Below are positions 53,600 through 62,094 of a DNA stretch of 64,000 bases, piece by piece (position 1 is the first letter of the stretch; each line of letters begins with the position of its first letter). The notes under the pieces were generated by a model, which was not told where the DNA came from, searched no databases, and was given only the letters and a program-made list of their open reading frames with translations. The DNA comes from Pseudobutyrivibrio sp. OR37 (GTDB lineage Bacteria > Bacillota > Clostridia > Lachnospirales > Lachnospiraceae). A program made the position numbers and the translations under genes. The stretch spans positions 88,344 to 152,343 of the forward strand of contig NZ_FOQF01000005.1 of assembly GCF_900113655.1 (NCBI RefSeq), written 5' to 3'.

Positions 53600-55291
53600 C
53601 TACCTCAGTATCATGTCGCTAAGTGGTGTTCCACTTTTTACCATAGGAAGTACTAAATCGTCTGGCGAAACTATAAACTCTAAGACTGTAGGCCCTTTTG
53701 TATTCTCCCTGGCAGTCTTAAGAGCTGCCTCAATATCCTCATCCTTTGTAACTCTAATTCCTTTACAGCTATAGCTACTAGCCCATGCCATAAAATCAGG
53801 ATAATAGTTTCCATCAGAGCTGGTAAGATCTGTTATCTCGTATCGCTTTCCATAGAAAAGCTGCTGCATCTGACGTACCATGCCTAAATTAGAATTGTTA
53901 AATATACATATAATTATTTGATGCTTGTTAGACATTGCAGTGGCCATCTCCTGCATATTCATCTGAAAGCCACCGTCACCTGTTACAAGCACTACCGGCT
54001 TGGCTGGATTACCTATAGATGCACCGATAGCTGCTGGGAATCCAAAGCCCATAGTTCCAAGTCCACCTGAAGTGATAAACTCCTGCCCCTTATTAAGCTT
54101 TATAAACTGAGAAGCCCACATCTGATGCTGACCTACATCTGTAACGATGTTAGCATCTGGGAAAATCTCATTAATTGCGTTGCATACCTCCTGAGGGCAA
54201 ACGCCGATTTTAGATTTAGGCATTGATAATGGATACTCTGCCTCCCATGCCTTTATCTCTGTGAGCCATTCCTTACATTCAATTTTTTCTGCATATTCTA
54301 CTAATCGCTCCAAGGCAATTTTGGCATCTGCAGTAACCGGAACATCTACAGATACATTTCTGGAAATAGAGGCTGATGCAATATCCACGTGAACTATCTT
54401 GGCATTAGGTGCAAATTCATCTAATTCACCTGTGATTCTATCGTTGAATCTAGTGCCTATAGAAAACAAAACATCGCACTCTGTTACAGCCTTGTTGGCG
54501 GCATATCTGCCATGCATTCCACAATTTCCAATGAAAAGTGGATGTTCCTCTGGCATAACGCCCTTAGCCATTACAGTAGTAGTAACTGGTATGTTCATTT
54601 TTTCAGCAAATTCAAGCAGCTTTTCCTGTGCCCCCGCTATTCGCACACCGCCGCCTGCAAGTAACAGTGGCTTTTTTGCGGTCTTCAGCAAGCGATAAGC
54701 CTTCTTTAGCTGACCAATATGAACTGTTTCATTTGGATGATATCCTCTGATATCAACATGCTCAGGATACTCTGGACTTCCTGGAATAGTCTGAATATCC
54801 TTCGGTATATCTATAAGAACCGGACCTGGCTTTCCTGTCGATGCAATTTGAAATCCCATCTTAATGATTTTGCCCATATCTTCACGGTTTCTAACAGTAA
54901 TACCGTATTTTGTAATAGAACGAGTCATTCCAACGATATCAACCTCCTGGAATGCATCGTTACCTATAAGATGAAGTGGCACCTGTCCTGTAAAAATCAC
55001 CATAGGAATACTGTCGTAATAGGCATCCGCAATACCCGTAATGGTATTTGTAGCACCTGGGCCTGATGTGACAAGCACAACCGCTGTCTTACCTGTAGCC
55101 CTAGCATAGCCCTCCGCCTCATGAACAAGAGCCTGTTCATGACGTCCTAAAACAACATTGATTCCCTCTGTCTTGTAAAGCTCATCAACAATATCTGTAA
55201 TCATACCACCTGGGTAAGCAAATATTGTATCAACACCCTCTTCCTTCAGTGCTTTTACGAACAACTTTCTTCCAGTAATATTAAGTGCCAT
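53600..55291 (-). CDS. ilvB: Acetolactate synthase, catalytic subunit
   Basis: 563 aa. A ThDP-dependent enzyme of branched-chain amino acid synthesis: pyruvate to acetolactate (or acetohydroxybutyrate). Motifs: FAYPGGMITDIVDEL, the cofactor-activating Glu in LGRHEQALVHEAEGYARATG, and the ThDP/Mg site VTGDGGFQMNMQEMATA with FNNSNLGMVRQMQ. It lies 22 nt after folA, without a T-box or attenuator, so it probably depends on the thyA promoter. Confidence 0.95.
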   Translation of the reverse strand: MALNITGRKLFVKALKEEGVDTIFAYPGGMITDIVDELYKTEGINVVLGRHEQALVHEAEGYARATGKTAVVLVTSGPGATNTITGIADAYYDSIPMVIFTGQVPLHLIGNDAFQEVDIVGMTRSITKYGITVRNREDMGKIIKMGFQIASTGKPGPVLIDIPKDIQTIPGSPEYPEHVDIRGYHPNETVHIGQLKKAYRLLKTAKKPLLLAGGGVRIAGAQEKLLEFAEKMNIPVTTTVMAKGVMPEEHPLFIGNCGMHGRYAANKAVTECDVLFSIGTRFNDRITGELDEFAPNAKIVHVDIASASISRNVSVDVPVTADAKIALERLVEYAEKIECKEWLTEIKAWEAEYPLSMPKSKIGVCPQEVCNAINEIFPDANIVTDVGQHQMWASQFIKLNKGQEFITSGGLGTMGFGFPAAIGASIGNPAKPVVLVTGDGGFQMNMQEMATAMSNKHQIIICIFNNSNLGMVRQMQQLFYGKRYEITDLTSSDGNYYPDFMAWASSYSCKGIRVTKDEDIEAALKTARENTKGPTVLEFIVSPDDLVLPMVKSGTPLSDMILR

Positions 55292-55313
55292 TTTTCATTC
55301 CTCATAAAGCTAA

Positions 55314-55799
55314 CTAACGTGTATATGTTCTAAAGTAAAACTCAATATCGTAATATGTCTGTTCCTCTGACTCCTCTGCAAGCTTCCAATCACTCATTTC
55401 ATCTAAATTAGGGAAATAAGTATCGGCATCGTAGGCATAATCTACATAAGTAACAAAAGCTCTATCACATGCATCTAGCATCATGCGATAAATGCTTTCG
55501 CCACCAATAATATAGATATCGTCAGAATTATACTTTTTTAATTCCTCATTTAATTCTTCTTTTGAATGTACTATAACTGCGCCCTTCGCCTCGTAGTTCA
55601 TATCCCTTGTGAGGACTATATTCACACGATTTGGTAGTGGCTTGCTGTTAGGAAAGCTCTCAAGAGTTTTTCTTCCCATAACAACCACCTTGCCTGTTGT
55701 AGTCTCTCTAAAAAACTTCATATCATCTGGAATACTCACTAGCAATTTATTATCCTTGCCAATGGCCCAGTTTTTATCTACCGCTACTATTAAATTCAT
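55314..55799 (-). CDS. folA: Dihydrofolate reductase
   Basis: 161 aa. MNLIVAVDKNWAIGKDNKLL then SIPDDMKFFRETT (the active-site acidic residue), VVVMGRKTLES and YIIGGESIYRMML are the standard DHFR motifs. It regenerates tetrahydrofolate used up by thymidylate synthase, whose gene is immediately upstream. Its ribosome binding site TAGGAGATTAG is at the edge of a palindromic element. Confidence 0.96.
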   Translation of the reverse strand: MNLIVAVDKNWAIGKDNKLLVSIPDDMKFFRETTTGKVVVMGRKTLESFPNSKPLPNRVNIVLTRDMNYEAKGAVIVHSKEELNEELKKYNSDDIYIIGGESIYRMMLDACDRAFVTYVDYAYDADTYFPNLDEMSDWKLAEESEEQTYYDIEFYFRTYTR

Positions 55800-55814
55800 C
55801 TAATCTCCTAGTCC

Positions 55815-55895
55815 GGTTGTTACGCTGACAATCCTGAGTATTACTCCGTCGCGAGATTGCTCCTTGAGTAACACTCAGAATTGTCATCTACAACC
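55815..55895. repeat. Palindromic leader element, family A-like copy 3
   Basis: Outer arms GGTTGT/ACAACC as at 39196; inner TGACAATCCTGAGT paired with ACTCAGAATTGTCA. The outer sequence and the adjoining CCGGACTAGGAGATTA resemble copies 1 and 2, but the core differs. Confidence 0.7.
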
Positions 55896-55917
55896 TCATG
55901 AAAAATTTTATATTATA

Positions 55918-56769
55918 CTAGACTGCAATCGGTATATTACGGATCTGTTCGCCGGCTTCGTAGCCCTCTACGATGAGGTCGTCTGTGGTGAAGTCGTAGA
56001 AATTTTTAACTTCAGGGTTAAGGCGTACCTTTGGTGCTGGGAGCTCTGGGCGGCTAATTAATTCCTTGATTGCATCCACATGTCTGTCATAGATGTGTGC
56101 ATCTGCGATAACGTGAACCAGCTGACCTGGAATCATATCGTTTACCTGAGCAAGCATCATAAGAAGGATTGCGTACTGGCATACATTCCAGTTGTTTGCA
56201 GCAAGAATGTCCTGCGAACGCTGGTTTAAAACCATATTAAGCACAAGCTTGTCTGAATCCTTGTCCTTTGTAACATTATATGTAGCTGAATAGCAGCATG
56301 GATCAAGATGTCCTGTTGCAAGGTCGTGGAACTGATAGAGATTAGTCATGATTCGTCTAGAATATGGAGTTTCCTTAAGCTGTTTAAGTACGTAATCCAT
56401 TTGATCAATCATCTCTCCCTTGAATTCGAACTTTTCACCAACTACGTATCCGTATGCTGTTCCGATTGAGCCTTCCTCATCAGCCCACTCGTCCCAGATA
56501 TGTGGCTTTAAATCCTTGATATTATTTGATTTGCGCTGGTAAATCCAAAGGATTTCATCCATCGCTGACTTAAGTGCTGTTTTTCTAAGGGTAAGAGCTG
56601 GGAATTCTTCCCTTAAATCGTATCTATTTACCACGCCAAACTGCTTGATGGTGTAAGCCTTTTCACCAGTATCCTGCCAGATTGGGCGCACAATTTCATC
56701 CTTTGTATCTGTACCATTATCTAAAATATCCTGGCACATTTTTTTGAATATAACATCAGCCTTACTCAT
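55918..56769 (-). CDS. thyA: Thymidylate synthase
   Basis: 283 aa from the ATG at 56769 (MSKADVIFKKMCQD), with AAGGAGAG 4-5 nt upstream. It methylates dUMP to dTMP using methylene-tetrahydrofolate. Visible: the Arg-containing loop, TYGVV-like IGTAYGYVVGEKFE, the nucleophile region HLDPCCYSATYNV, and QRSQDILAANNWNVCQYAIL. First gene of the thyA-folA-ilvB-ilvN-hydrolase-deoD series; divergent from a small membrane protein. Confidence 0.95.
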   Translation of the reverse strand: MSKADVIFKKMCQDILDNGTDTKDEIVRPIWQDTGEKAYTIKQFGVVNRYDLREEFPALTLRKTALKSAMDEILWIYQRKSNNIKDLKPHIWDEWADEEGSIGTAYGYVVGEKFEFKGEMIDQMDYVLKQLKETPYSRRIMTNLYQFHDLATGHLDPCCYSATYNVTKDKDSDKLVLNMVLNQRSQDILAANNWNVCQYAILLMMLAQVNDMIPGQLVHVIADAHIYDRHVDAIKELISRPELPAPKVRLNPEVKNFYDFTTDDLIVEGYEAGEQIRNIPIAV

Positions 56770-56911
56770 AACACTCTCCTTCGTAAAACTAGAATCTATG
56801 ACTTCTTGCTGACCAAACAATGAAATTGTCAGCAAGAATCTATGCATTATGGATTATTTTACCACAACATATTGGGCTTTGGATAGCCATTTTGCCATTT
56901 TGCTTTTTTCC

Positions 56912-56940
56912 TTGAAATGCCCTACTGTTTGAGTTACTAT
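56912..56940 (+). promoter_or_regulatory. Promoter of the small membrane protein gene
   Basis: TTGAAA (56912-56917), 17-nt spacer, TACTAT (56935-56940), about 60 nt of leader before the ATG at 57009. Confidence 0.6.
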
Positions 56941-57008
56941 ATTTTATAGTTGTTTAAGGGTACTAGGCCTCTCCGGCGGAAATATAAAGGTCTAGTTTAG
57001 GAGAAGAA

Positions 57009-57254
57009 ATGAGTCAACAAAAAGTAGAACTGAAAAAGCAGAATAAAGCAAACCGTAAGTCTATATTAAGAAAGAAGAAAATCGAAGAGATTTTAAGTTT
57101 AGCTTGCGTTTCTATTATCGCAATTGCTATTGTAGCTTGGATTGGTTTCTCTGTTTACAAGAAGGCAGAGCAGGCTAAAGAAGCTAACGCCACTTACGAA
57201 TATAACGAAATTACAACTACAGCTATTCAAGATTACCTTAATACTTTAAATTAG
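57009..57254 (+). CDS. Small single-pass membrane protein, 81 aa
   Basis: A basic N-terminus (KKQNKANRKSILRKKK) precedes one membrane helix (about 31-49, LACVSIIAIAIVAWIGFSVY) and a polar tail with several Ala/Glu residues. The charge pattern places the N-terminus inside. TAGGAGAAGAA lies before the ATG. No family recognised. Confidence 0.75.
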   Translation: MSQQKVELKKQNKANRKSILRKKKIEEILSLACVSIIAIAIVAWIGFSVYKKAEQAKEANATYEYNEITTTAIQDYLNTLN

Positions 57255-57326
57255 TCCGCCACTGGCGTACAATTGTAGTTGGTTGTCTTAGAATTCACAA
57301 TTTCTACACATTTTTCGCCCGTAGAG

Positions 57327-57335
57327 GTGTTATAA
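57327..57335 (+). promoter_or_regulatory. Extended -10 promoter before a 52-aa gene
   Basis: TGTTATAAT, a TG-extended consensus -10, about 60 nt before the small ORF at 57393. No clear -35, which is common for extended -10 promoters. Confidence 0.55.
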
Positions 57336-57392
57336 TAGCCTTAAGAAAAGCAAATCATATTATTATTTATACTTTGCGAGGAGGTATTTGTA

Positions 57393-57551
57393 ATGTTTGA
57401 TTGTAGTTTATTCCAGGATCTTAGGGCAGACGGGATAGGAAAAGAAATAGTAGAAAGTATTCAGGAGCGCATCGAACAGCGTGAATCTCAGGTTCACGAG
57501 CAAGCAGCTTCCTTGGGAGTTTTCTTATCACCAACTACCATGAATAGATAG
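57393..57551 (+). CDS. Small soluble protein, 52 aa
   Basis: It starts MFDCSLFQDLRADGIGKEIV and ends PTTMNR. Its own extended -10 promoter, a near-perfect ribosome binding site (GAGGAGG, about 7 nt before the ATG) and a strong terminator at 57578-57607 make it a complete single-gene unit. Mostly helical and acidic. Function unknown. Confidence 0.75.
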   Translation: MFDCSLFQDLRADGIGKEIVESIQERIEQRESQVHEQAASLGVFLSPTTMNR

Positions 57552-57577
57552 GGATGTAATTTAATAGGGTTTTTAAA

Positions 57578-57607
57578 AGAGATATCCGCAATGGATATCT
57601 CTTTTTT
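57578..57607 (+). terminator. Terminator after the 52-aa gene
   Basis: AGAGATATCC/GGATATCTCT perfect stem with a 5-nt loop, followed by six T residues. In the opposite direction it may also end the symporter gene, with an AAAA/TTTT flank. Confidence 0.88.
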
Positions 57608-57618
57608 TGACTCATTCT

Positions 57619-58986
57619 TTAAATTTCATCGCTGCCCTTAAGCTCTTTGATTCTTGATAAAATCTGTTTTTCGTTAAAGGTAAAGAAGATGCACGCACCT
57701 ATAAAGCATGTAACAAATGCTATGGCTGCTGTTGCTCGATAGCTTTGCTTGGTCTGTGAAACTGTAACAGATGTAAACACTACCATGGCAATAGCCTGGC
57801 CCATTTTGAAGGCAAAGGTTCTTGCTGCAAAGAACATACCACTTCTATCCTCTCCTGTTTCAAGGCGTGTAAGTTCTGCTACATCTGCAACGCAAGCCTG
57901 TGGAAGGATTCCAAGGATAGCCATAGGAATGGATGCTGCCACTGCAATTATGAAGCCCCATTGTAATCCCTTGCCGCAGAAGGTTGTTACCATAAATACA
58001 CATGCATAGGCGAAAAAGCCGATGATGATAAGCTGCTTTTTGCCAATCTTCTTAGCTAGGATATTTACTGCCGGATACAAGCATACGCTGATAAAGGTCA
58101 TAGTAGCTGTAAGCACGAATGTCCATGTATCAGCAATCTCCATAAGCTGAGTTTCATAGAATGCTAAACCTGTCTGGAATAAAGTTAATGCAAAGAAATA
58201 GATCACATCGCTGTAAACAAAATGTCTAAACTGCACATTTGAAAAGGTCTTAACCAAGGATTTGAAAGGCTTTGTTTCACTTGGCTTGCTTTCAATATAA
58301 TCTCTTTCATTAATATAGAAGGCTGGAATCAACATGGCAACGCAGGCAATAGAGGCCATGATTGCAACAGCCATTCTGATTGAGCCAGCCTGCCCAAAGC
58401 CACCCTCAAGGGCACCTGCCACATTTGGAAGCAGAAAGGAAATAGACTGACCTACAATAAATGTAAATGAAATATAAGTTGATACGTTAATTCTGTGCTG
58501 CTGGGTATCGCCAAGCTCTGCAATAAGAGCATTATATGGAGTACAGAACATTGTCATAAACAGATAAAAAATCATCAAAAGTGCAAAAAGCATAGCATCA
58601 TTTGCTGTGACATTGGCTGTCTGTGGCAAGATGAATAATCCTATTGTGCAAAGCGAAAATGGAATTGCCATTGCTCGCATAAATGGGATTCGTCTTCCAC
58701 CCTTGTAATCTGCCCCGTCAGACCATCCCGCAATGAGAGGATCTGTAATCGCATCAAAAATACGTCCTGCTGCAAGCACCAGGCCAAACAATGTTAATTT
58801 AAAAAATATAGGATGCTGTGTGATATTAGATGCAAATAATCCAGTATTTGGATTCTGCGCACTAGGTGTGCCTGTGTAATAATAGACCATCCAGTTGGAC
58901 ACTACTCCCGATAGCAAGCTCCAACCAAACTGCCCCAAGGCAAACACCCATAGAAGTTTGTTAGTAATAGGTTTTAGTTGTTTCAT
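57619..58986 (-). CDS. Sugar:cation symporter, GPH/MelB type (MFS)
   Basis: 455 aa from the ATG at 58986 (MKQLKPITNKLLWVFALGQF); GGGGGA is about 11 nt upstream. About twelve membrane helices. The GPH signature is clear: GRIFDAITDPLIAGWSDGAD then YKGGRRIPFM, and EDRSGMFFAARTFAFKMGQA. It imports glycosides or uronides with Na+ or H+. It has no enzyme gene next to it, so the substrate is open. Confidence 0.9.
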   Translation of the reverse strand: MKQLKPITNKLLWVFALGQFGWSLLSGVVSNWMVYYYTGTPSAQNPNTGLFASNITQHPIFFKLTLFGLVLAAGRIFDAITDPLIAGWSDGADYKGGRRIPFMRAMAIPFSLCTIGLFILPQTANVTANDAMLFALLMIFYLFMTMFCTPYNALIAELGDTQQHRINVSTYISFTFIVGQSISFLLPNVAGALEGGFGQAGSIRMAVAIMASIACVAMLIPAFYINERDYIESKPSETKPFKSLVKTFSNVQFRHFVYSDVIYFFALTLFQTGLAFYETQLMEIADTWTFVLTATMTFISVCLYPAVNILAKKIGKKQLIIIGFFAYACVFMVTTFCGKGLQWGFIIAVAASIPMAILGILPQACVADVAELTRLETGEDRSGMFFAARTFAFKMGQAIAMVVFTSVTVSQTKQSYRATAAIAFVTCFIGACIFFTFNEKQILSRIKELKGSDEI

Positions 58987-59073
58987 TATTAAGTTATTCC
59001 CCCTTAAAAATATATCTACCCGCAAAAGATATTATAGCGCATTTTTGCTGATTTTTGGGATGAAATTAACAAA

Positions 59074-59103
59074 AGGAGTGTGGCATAACTACGCCACACT
59101 CCT
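59074..59103. terminator. Hairpin, terminator of the 59.2-61.3 kb pair
   Basis: AGGAGTGTGGC/GCCACACTCCT perfect 11-bp stem, followed on the minus strand by TTTTGTT. About 140 nt beyond the stop at 59244; the stretch between shows no other feature. Confidence 0.7.
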
Positions 59104-59243
59104 ATGTATCTAGTCTATCAGTCTTTATTATATGAAAGCAAAATCAGCTTTAGCTCTGTGAATTCATATTGTTTTCCCAAAATCATACAGTAAAAATCAT
59201 GATATTTCTTATTATTACCGTACGCCCTAGAAAATCAAATCCT

Positions 59244-59972
59244 CTATTCATCCTCTACCTGCTGAGTTGCTTTTGATATATTTTCAATTCGCTGTTCCTC
59301 TTTACTCTGTTCTGAAGGCGCAAGCTCATCTTTTTTAAGGATACAACTCTCAGTCATTTTTAGGTAGATTTCAATAAGTTCAGCTTTCTGTTCCTCAAAA
59401 AACTGTCCCATTTTCCTTTGGTATTCTTCAGCATCCCACATTCTTCGAAGTTCTTCCTCAGTAGAATACCTTGAAGAAAAATAGCCTTGAGATTCTTGAA
59501 GTCTATCTCCATCTAATGTAAGATGATGATCCGTATATGGCATGCCATTTCGAATTGCCTCTTGTTGATATTGTCCATAATTTTTTTTGCAATTTTCTAT
59601 AGCAGCTAAAACTTCCTCCTCAAAATCAGGATTATTCTGCATCTTGCGAATGACAGCAGCATCGATATCAATACTAACTTGGCCCATTTCGCTATAATTA
59701 TCGCCCACTTGATTTAGACTATCATTGTAACAAAAATAGGGTCGTCTATCGTTCATATGTTTTAGTGATTCTTCCATATCAGATAATCTAAAAGAGATAT
59801 CTGGAAACTTTGAGCATAGATTATGATAATAATCAAGCACCGCCTCGCCTGAAGATGAAGATTGGCTTGTAATTTTAAATTGTGCTTCAGTTTTGCTGAT
59901 AAGACCAGATGCATTATTATATTGCATACTAGTGTTTACAGCATAACTTGATAGAACATTACCAACAGACAT
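59244..59972 (-). CDS. Unknown protein, 242 aa, related to its neighbour by a short motif
   Basis: Start at 59972 (MSVGNVLSSYAVNTSMQYNN) chosen because AAGGAG is 6 nt upstream; an ATG at 59987 overlaps that site. No signal peptide or membrane helix. A Ser/Asn-rich N-terminus is followed by a largely helical body (DYYHNLCSKFPDISFRLSDM; NPDFEEEVLAAIENCKKNYG). The last 20 residues are charged and contain KEEQRIENISKATQQVEDE, nearly repeated inside the adjacent protein. It resembles Lachnospiraceae DUF6033-type proteins from memory, uncertain. Confidence 0.65.
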   Translation of the reverse strand: MSVGNVLSSYAVNTSMQYNNASGLISKTEAQFKITSQSSSSGEAVLDYYHNLCSKFPDISFRLSDMEESLKHMNDRRPYFCYNDSLNQVGDNYSEMGQVSIDIDAAVIRKMQNNPDFEEEVLAAIENCKKNYGQYQQEAIRNGMPYTDHHLTLDGDRLQESQGYFSSRYSTEEELRRMWDAEEYQRKMGQFFEEQKAELIEIYLKMTESCILKKDELAPSEQSKEEQRIENISKATQQVEDE

Positions 59973-60026
59973 AACGCTCCTTTCCATTGTTAAAAATCAA
60001 AAATGACATTTATGTAAATAGTGTTT

Positions 60027-61337
60027 CTAAACTTCTTGTACCGCTGCAACATTCTCCATATTCAACATATCAAGTAAATCCCTACACCATCCGGCTTGCT
60101 TTTGTGCATCTGGATGGTTAATGGTTTTCATCCATGAATAAACATGCTTAATAATGGCAGTTGCATCCATCTTGGCACTAGTGAATAATCTATTACCATA
60201 TTCAGCTATATTATTATTTTCATGCAATTCATCCTGATATTTTAACGTCTTATATGCTGCGTAATTATTTATCGCGCCTGGAATCTTATTTCCAATATGT
60301 CCCTGATATGTTAGATAGGCAAATATCTCCATCTCCGTAGCATTATTAGGATTCACATCATTAACGTGTATGTTATATGTTTGTGTTTCGCCCATTCTAT
60401 TATTCATAGTCAGTTGAACTATTGGATCATCCGCTGTTGACTCAGGTGGCTCAAAGGCTATAACCATACAACTTTCATCGTCTGATATTGGAAACGTGGT
60501 TAAACCTATAACCTTTCTATCTTTAGATATACTATCTTCGGATATTTCTTCTATAGCCCCGCGGCGAGAAATAATATAATCATTTTCAGCTTCTGCTTTC
60601 TGTGTGGCAGTAGAAATATTTTCTACTAATTGTTCCTCTTTAGCTTCTACATTATCCTGTATATCATCAAGATTTATATTGAATTCATAGCTTGAACATA
60701 TACCCATAAGTTTTTCCATAAGCTTATTTATTTGTGGTAGGAATCCTTCTAAAGAAAGATTATCCCATCCTGCCAATTCTAAATTTCCAAGCTCACTTGA
60801 AAATGTTGATAGATAGTTCATGCGTTCAAAAATATCGTCAACCTCAAAGCTGCTGACAAACTTCATTGTCTCATCAGCAAGATTCTCTGTTTCACGAATG
60901 TATGAGCACAAAGCTGCAAACTCTGTAAAGTCTGCATCAGTAGGATCAACATTATAAGGATCTATTTCTTTTTCAAATGGTTGTCCATCCTTATCTGTGC
61001 CAATAGCAGTGTACTTTCTATCATCACCATTAACATCTATTCTGATTTCAAACTGTTGCATTACACCTTGATAAGAAAATGCTGTAGTACCGTTTGCACC
61101 TGCAGTTGCTGAAAACTCAGTGCTCATTACTGTTGCTGACACAATACGTGTATAGCTATTTCCTTTATTTTTTCCATCCTCCGCAACTTCAGTAGTATTC
61201 AATTGTTCATCTGCTGATGCTTTCATAGCCTTTTCAAAACTAGAATCTTTATTATTAGCGAAATTAGAAAAATAAAGATAACTACTTGAAAAAGCTCCCT
61301 GCATAAGAAAATTGTTTTCTGCTAAATAATCTGCCAT
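60027..61337 (-). CDS. Unknown protein, 436 aa, partner of the 59244 gene
   Basis: AAAGGAG 5 nt before the ATG. No signal peptide. The N-terminus (MADYLAENNFLMQGAFSSSY) and a beta-rich first half lead to the motif KEEQLVENISTATQKAEAE at about residues 235-253, shared with the C-terminus of the next gene. The second half contains another beta-rich block (CMVIAFEPPESTADDPIVQL; RMGETQTYNIHVNDVNPNNA). Two similar segments, IDVNGDDRKYTAIGTD.../DPYNVDPTDADFTEFAALCS and MNNRMGETQTY.../DVNPNNATEMEIFAYLTY, suggest an internal duplication. Function unknown. Confidence 0.65.
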   Translation of the reverse strand: MADYLAENNFLMQGAFSSSYLYFSNFANNKDSSFEKAMKASADEQLNTTEVAEDGKNKGNSYTRIVSATVMSTEFSATAGANGTTAFSYQGVMQQFEIRIDVNGDDRKYTAIGTDKDGQPFEKEIDPYNVDPTDADFTEFAALCSYIRETENLADETMKFVSSFEVDDIFERMNYLSTFSSELGNLELAGWDNLSLEGFLPQINKLMEKLMGICSSYEFNINLDDIQDNVEAKEEQLVENISTATQKAEAENDYIISRRGAIEEISEDSISKDRKVIGLTTFPISDDESCMVIAFEPPESTADDPIVQLTMNNRMGETQTYNIHVNDVNPNNATEMEIFAYLTYQGHIGNKIPGAINNYAAYKTLKYQDELHENNNIAEYGNRLFTSAKMDATAIIKHVYSWMKTINHPDAQKQAGWCRDLLDMLNMENVAAVQEV

Positions 61338-61487
61338 AAAACTCCTTTCTGCAACTTATCTGTCAGTCAAAGCTGCTCCGCTCTCCAGAAAGGTCCGAGC
61401 GGTGATGCTAGAGCCTAAAAAAGCGCCTATTCCAACTTCATTCCGTTGAAATAAGCGCATCCTTAGCTCTATAACAATTCTTACACT

Positions 61488-61625
61488 ATGATATCGAGAA
61501 TCATGGAAAAATTATTAATGGTAAAATTTACCAAATATATACTGACTTTGTTGGGGATTACAGCTTGTAGTTTCCTACTAGCGTTGCTTAGCTTTCTCGA
61601 TAAGAGAAATAGTAAGCGCAAATAA
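61488..61625 (+). pseudogene. Decayed second copy of the holin-like type I toxin
   Basis: Frame from ATG 61488 or 61503; from 61503 the product is 40 aa, like the intact toxin at 62795. The last 17 residues, LLALLSFLDKRNSKRK, are almost identical, while the N-terminal half differs. No Shine-Dalgarno sequence precedes either ATG, in contrast with GGGAGGTGA at the intact copy. Two hairpins after the stop correspond to those of the intact locus. Either a silent relic or a differently controlled copy. Confidence 0.55.
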
Positions 61626-61629
61626 AAAT

Positions 61630-61674
61630 GCCCCTCCTGTCGGCCAACGGGAGAGGCTTGTTGTTCTCATTGAG
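61630..61674. other. Paired hairpins after the decayed toxin copy
   Basis: A GCCCCTCC/GGGAGAGGC-type stem and GTTCTC-ATT-GAGAAC. They match the order and shape of 62919-62946 and 62948-62962 with compensating base changes, so the RNA structures were under selection. Confidence 0.6.
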
Positions 61675-61706
61675 AACATAACTAGTTATTTTTATTGATA
61701 ACTGTT

Positions 61707-62075
61707 TTAATTGTTCCAATCATATTCCGATGTTAAATTATCTGGATATTTATTAACACTTTGTTCGCGCATAAGCATTGAGCCATCCATTTCACCGCTA
61801 TTGTAAAAACTGATTATCCATTCATTAGAAGAATAGTCTTTATATTCGTAAATACGGTTATTTTCATCACCATCTACAATTCCAATCCAATTGCCTCTGT
61901 CTGCATTATCAACTGCAACAAATGGCACAAATACCTTGTCATCAATAGTAATATATGCATAGTCATCGTTTGTTCCAGATGTATAAGTCTGTAAATCATC
62001 TGGCTTCTTTTCAGTTCCACATGCCGATAAGACTAGCATTGCCATAATTATAATATTTAAAAAATACTTTTTCAT
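61707..62075 (-). CDS. Small lipoprotein of unknown function
   Basis: 122 aa from the ATG at 62075 (MKKYFLNIIIMAMLVLSACG), with AGGGGATTG upstream. Lipobox LSAC. The mature part is acidic with many Tyr/Asp residues (TSGTNDDYAYITIDDKVFV, RGNWIGIVDGDENNRIYEYK). It lies directly after the truncated acetyltransferase gene and overlaps no other gene. Family not recognised. Confidence 0.7.
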   Translation of the reverse strand: MKKYFLNIIIMAMLVLSACGTEKKPDDLQTYTSGTNDDYAYITIDDKVFVPFVAVDNADRGNWIGIVDGDENNRIYEYKDYSSNEWIISFYNSGEMDGSMLMREQSVNKYPDNLTSEYDWNN

Positions 62076-62094
62076 AGTTAACAATCCCCTTTTT

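Noticed and set aside
55250..55320. T-box or leucine-type attenuator before ilvB
   Set aside because: Only 22 nt separate folA and ilvB; no terminator hairpin, leader peptide or T-box sequence is present.
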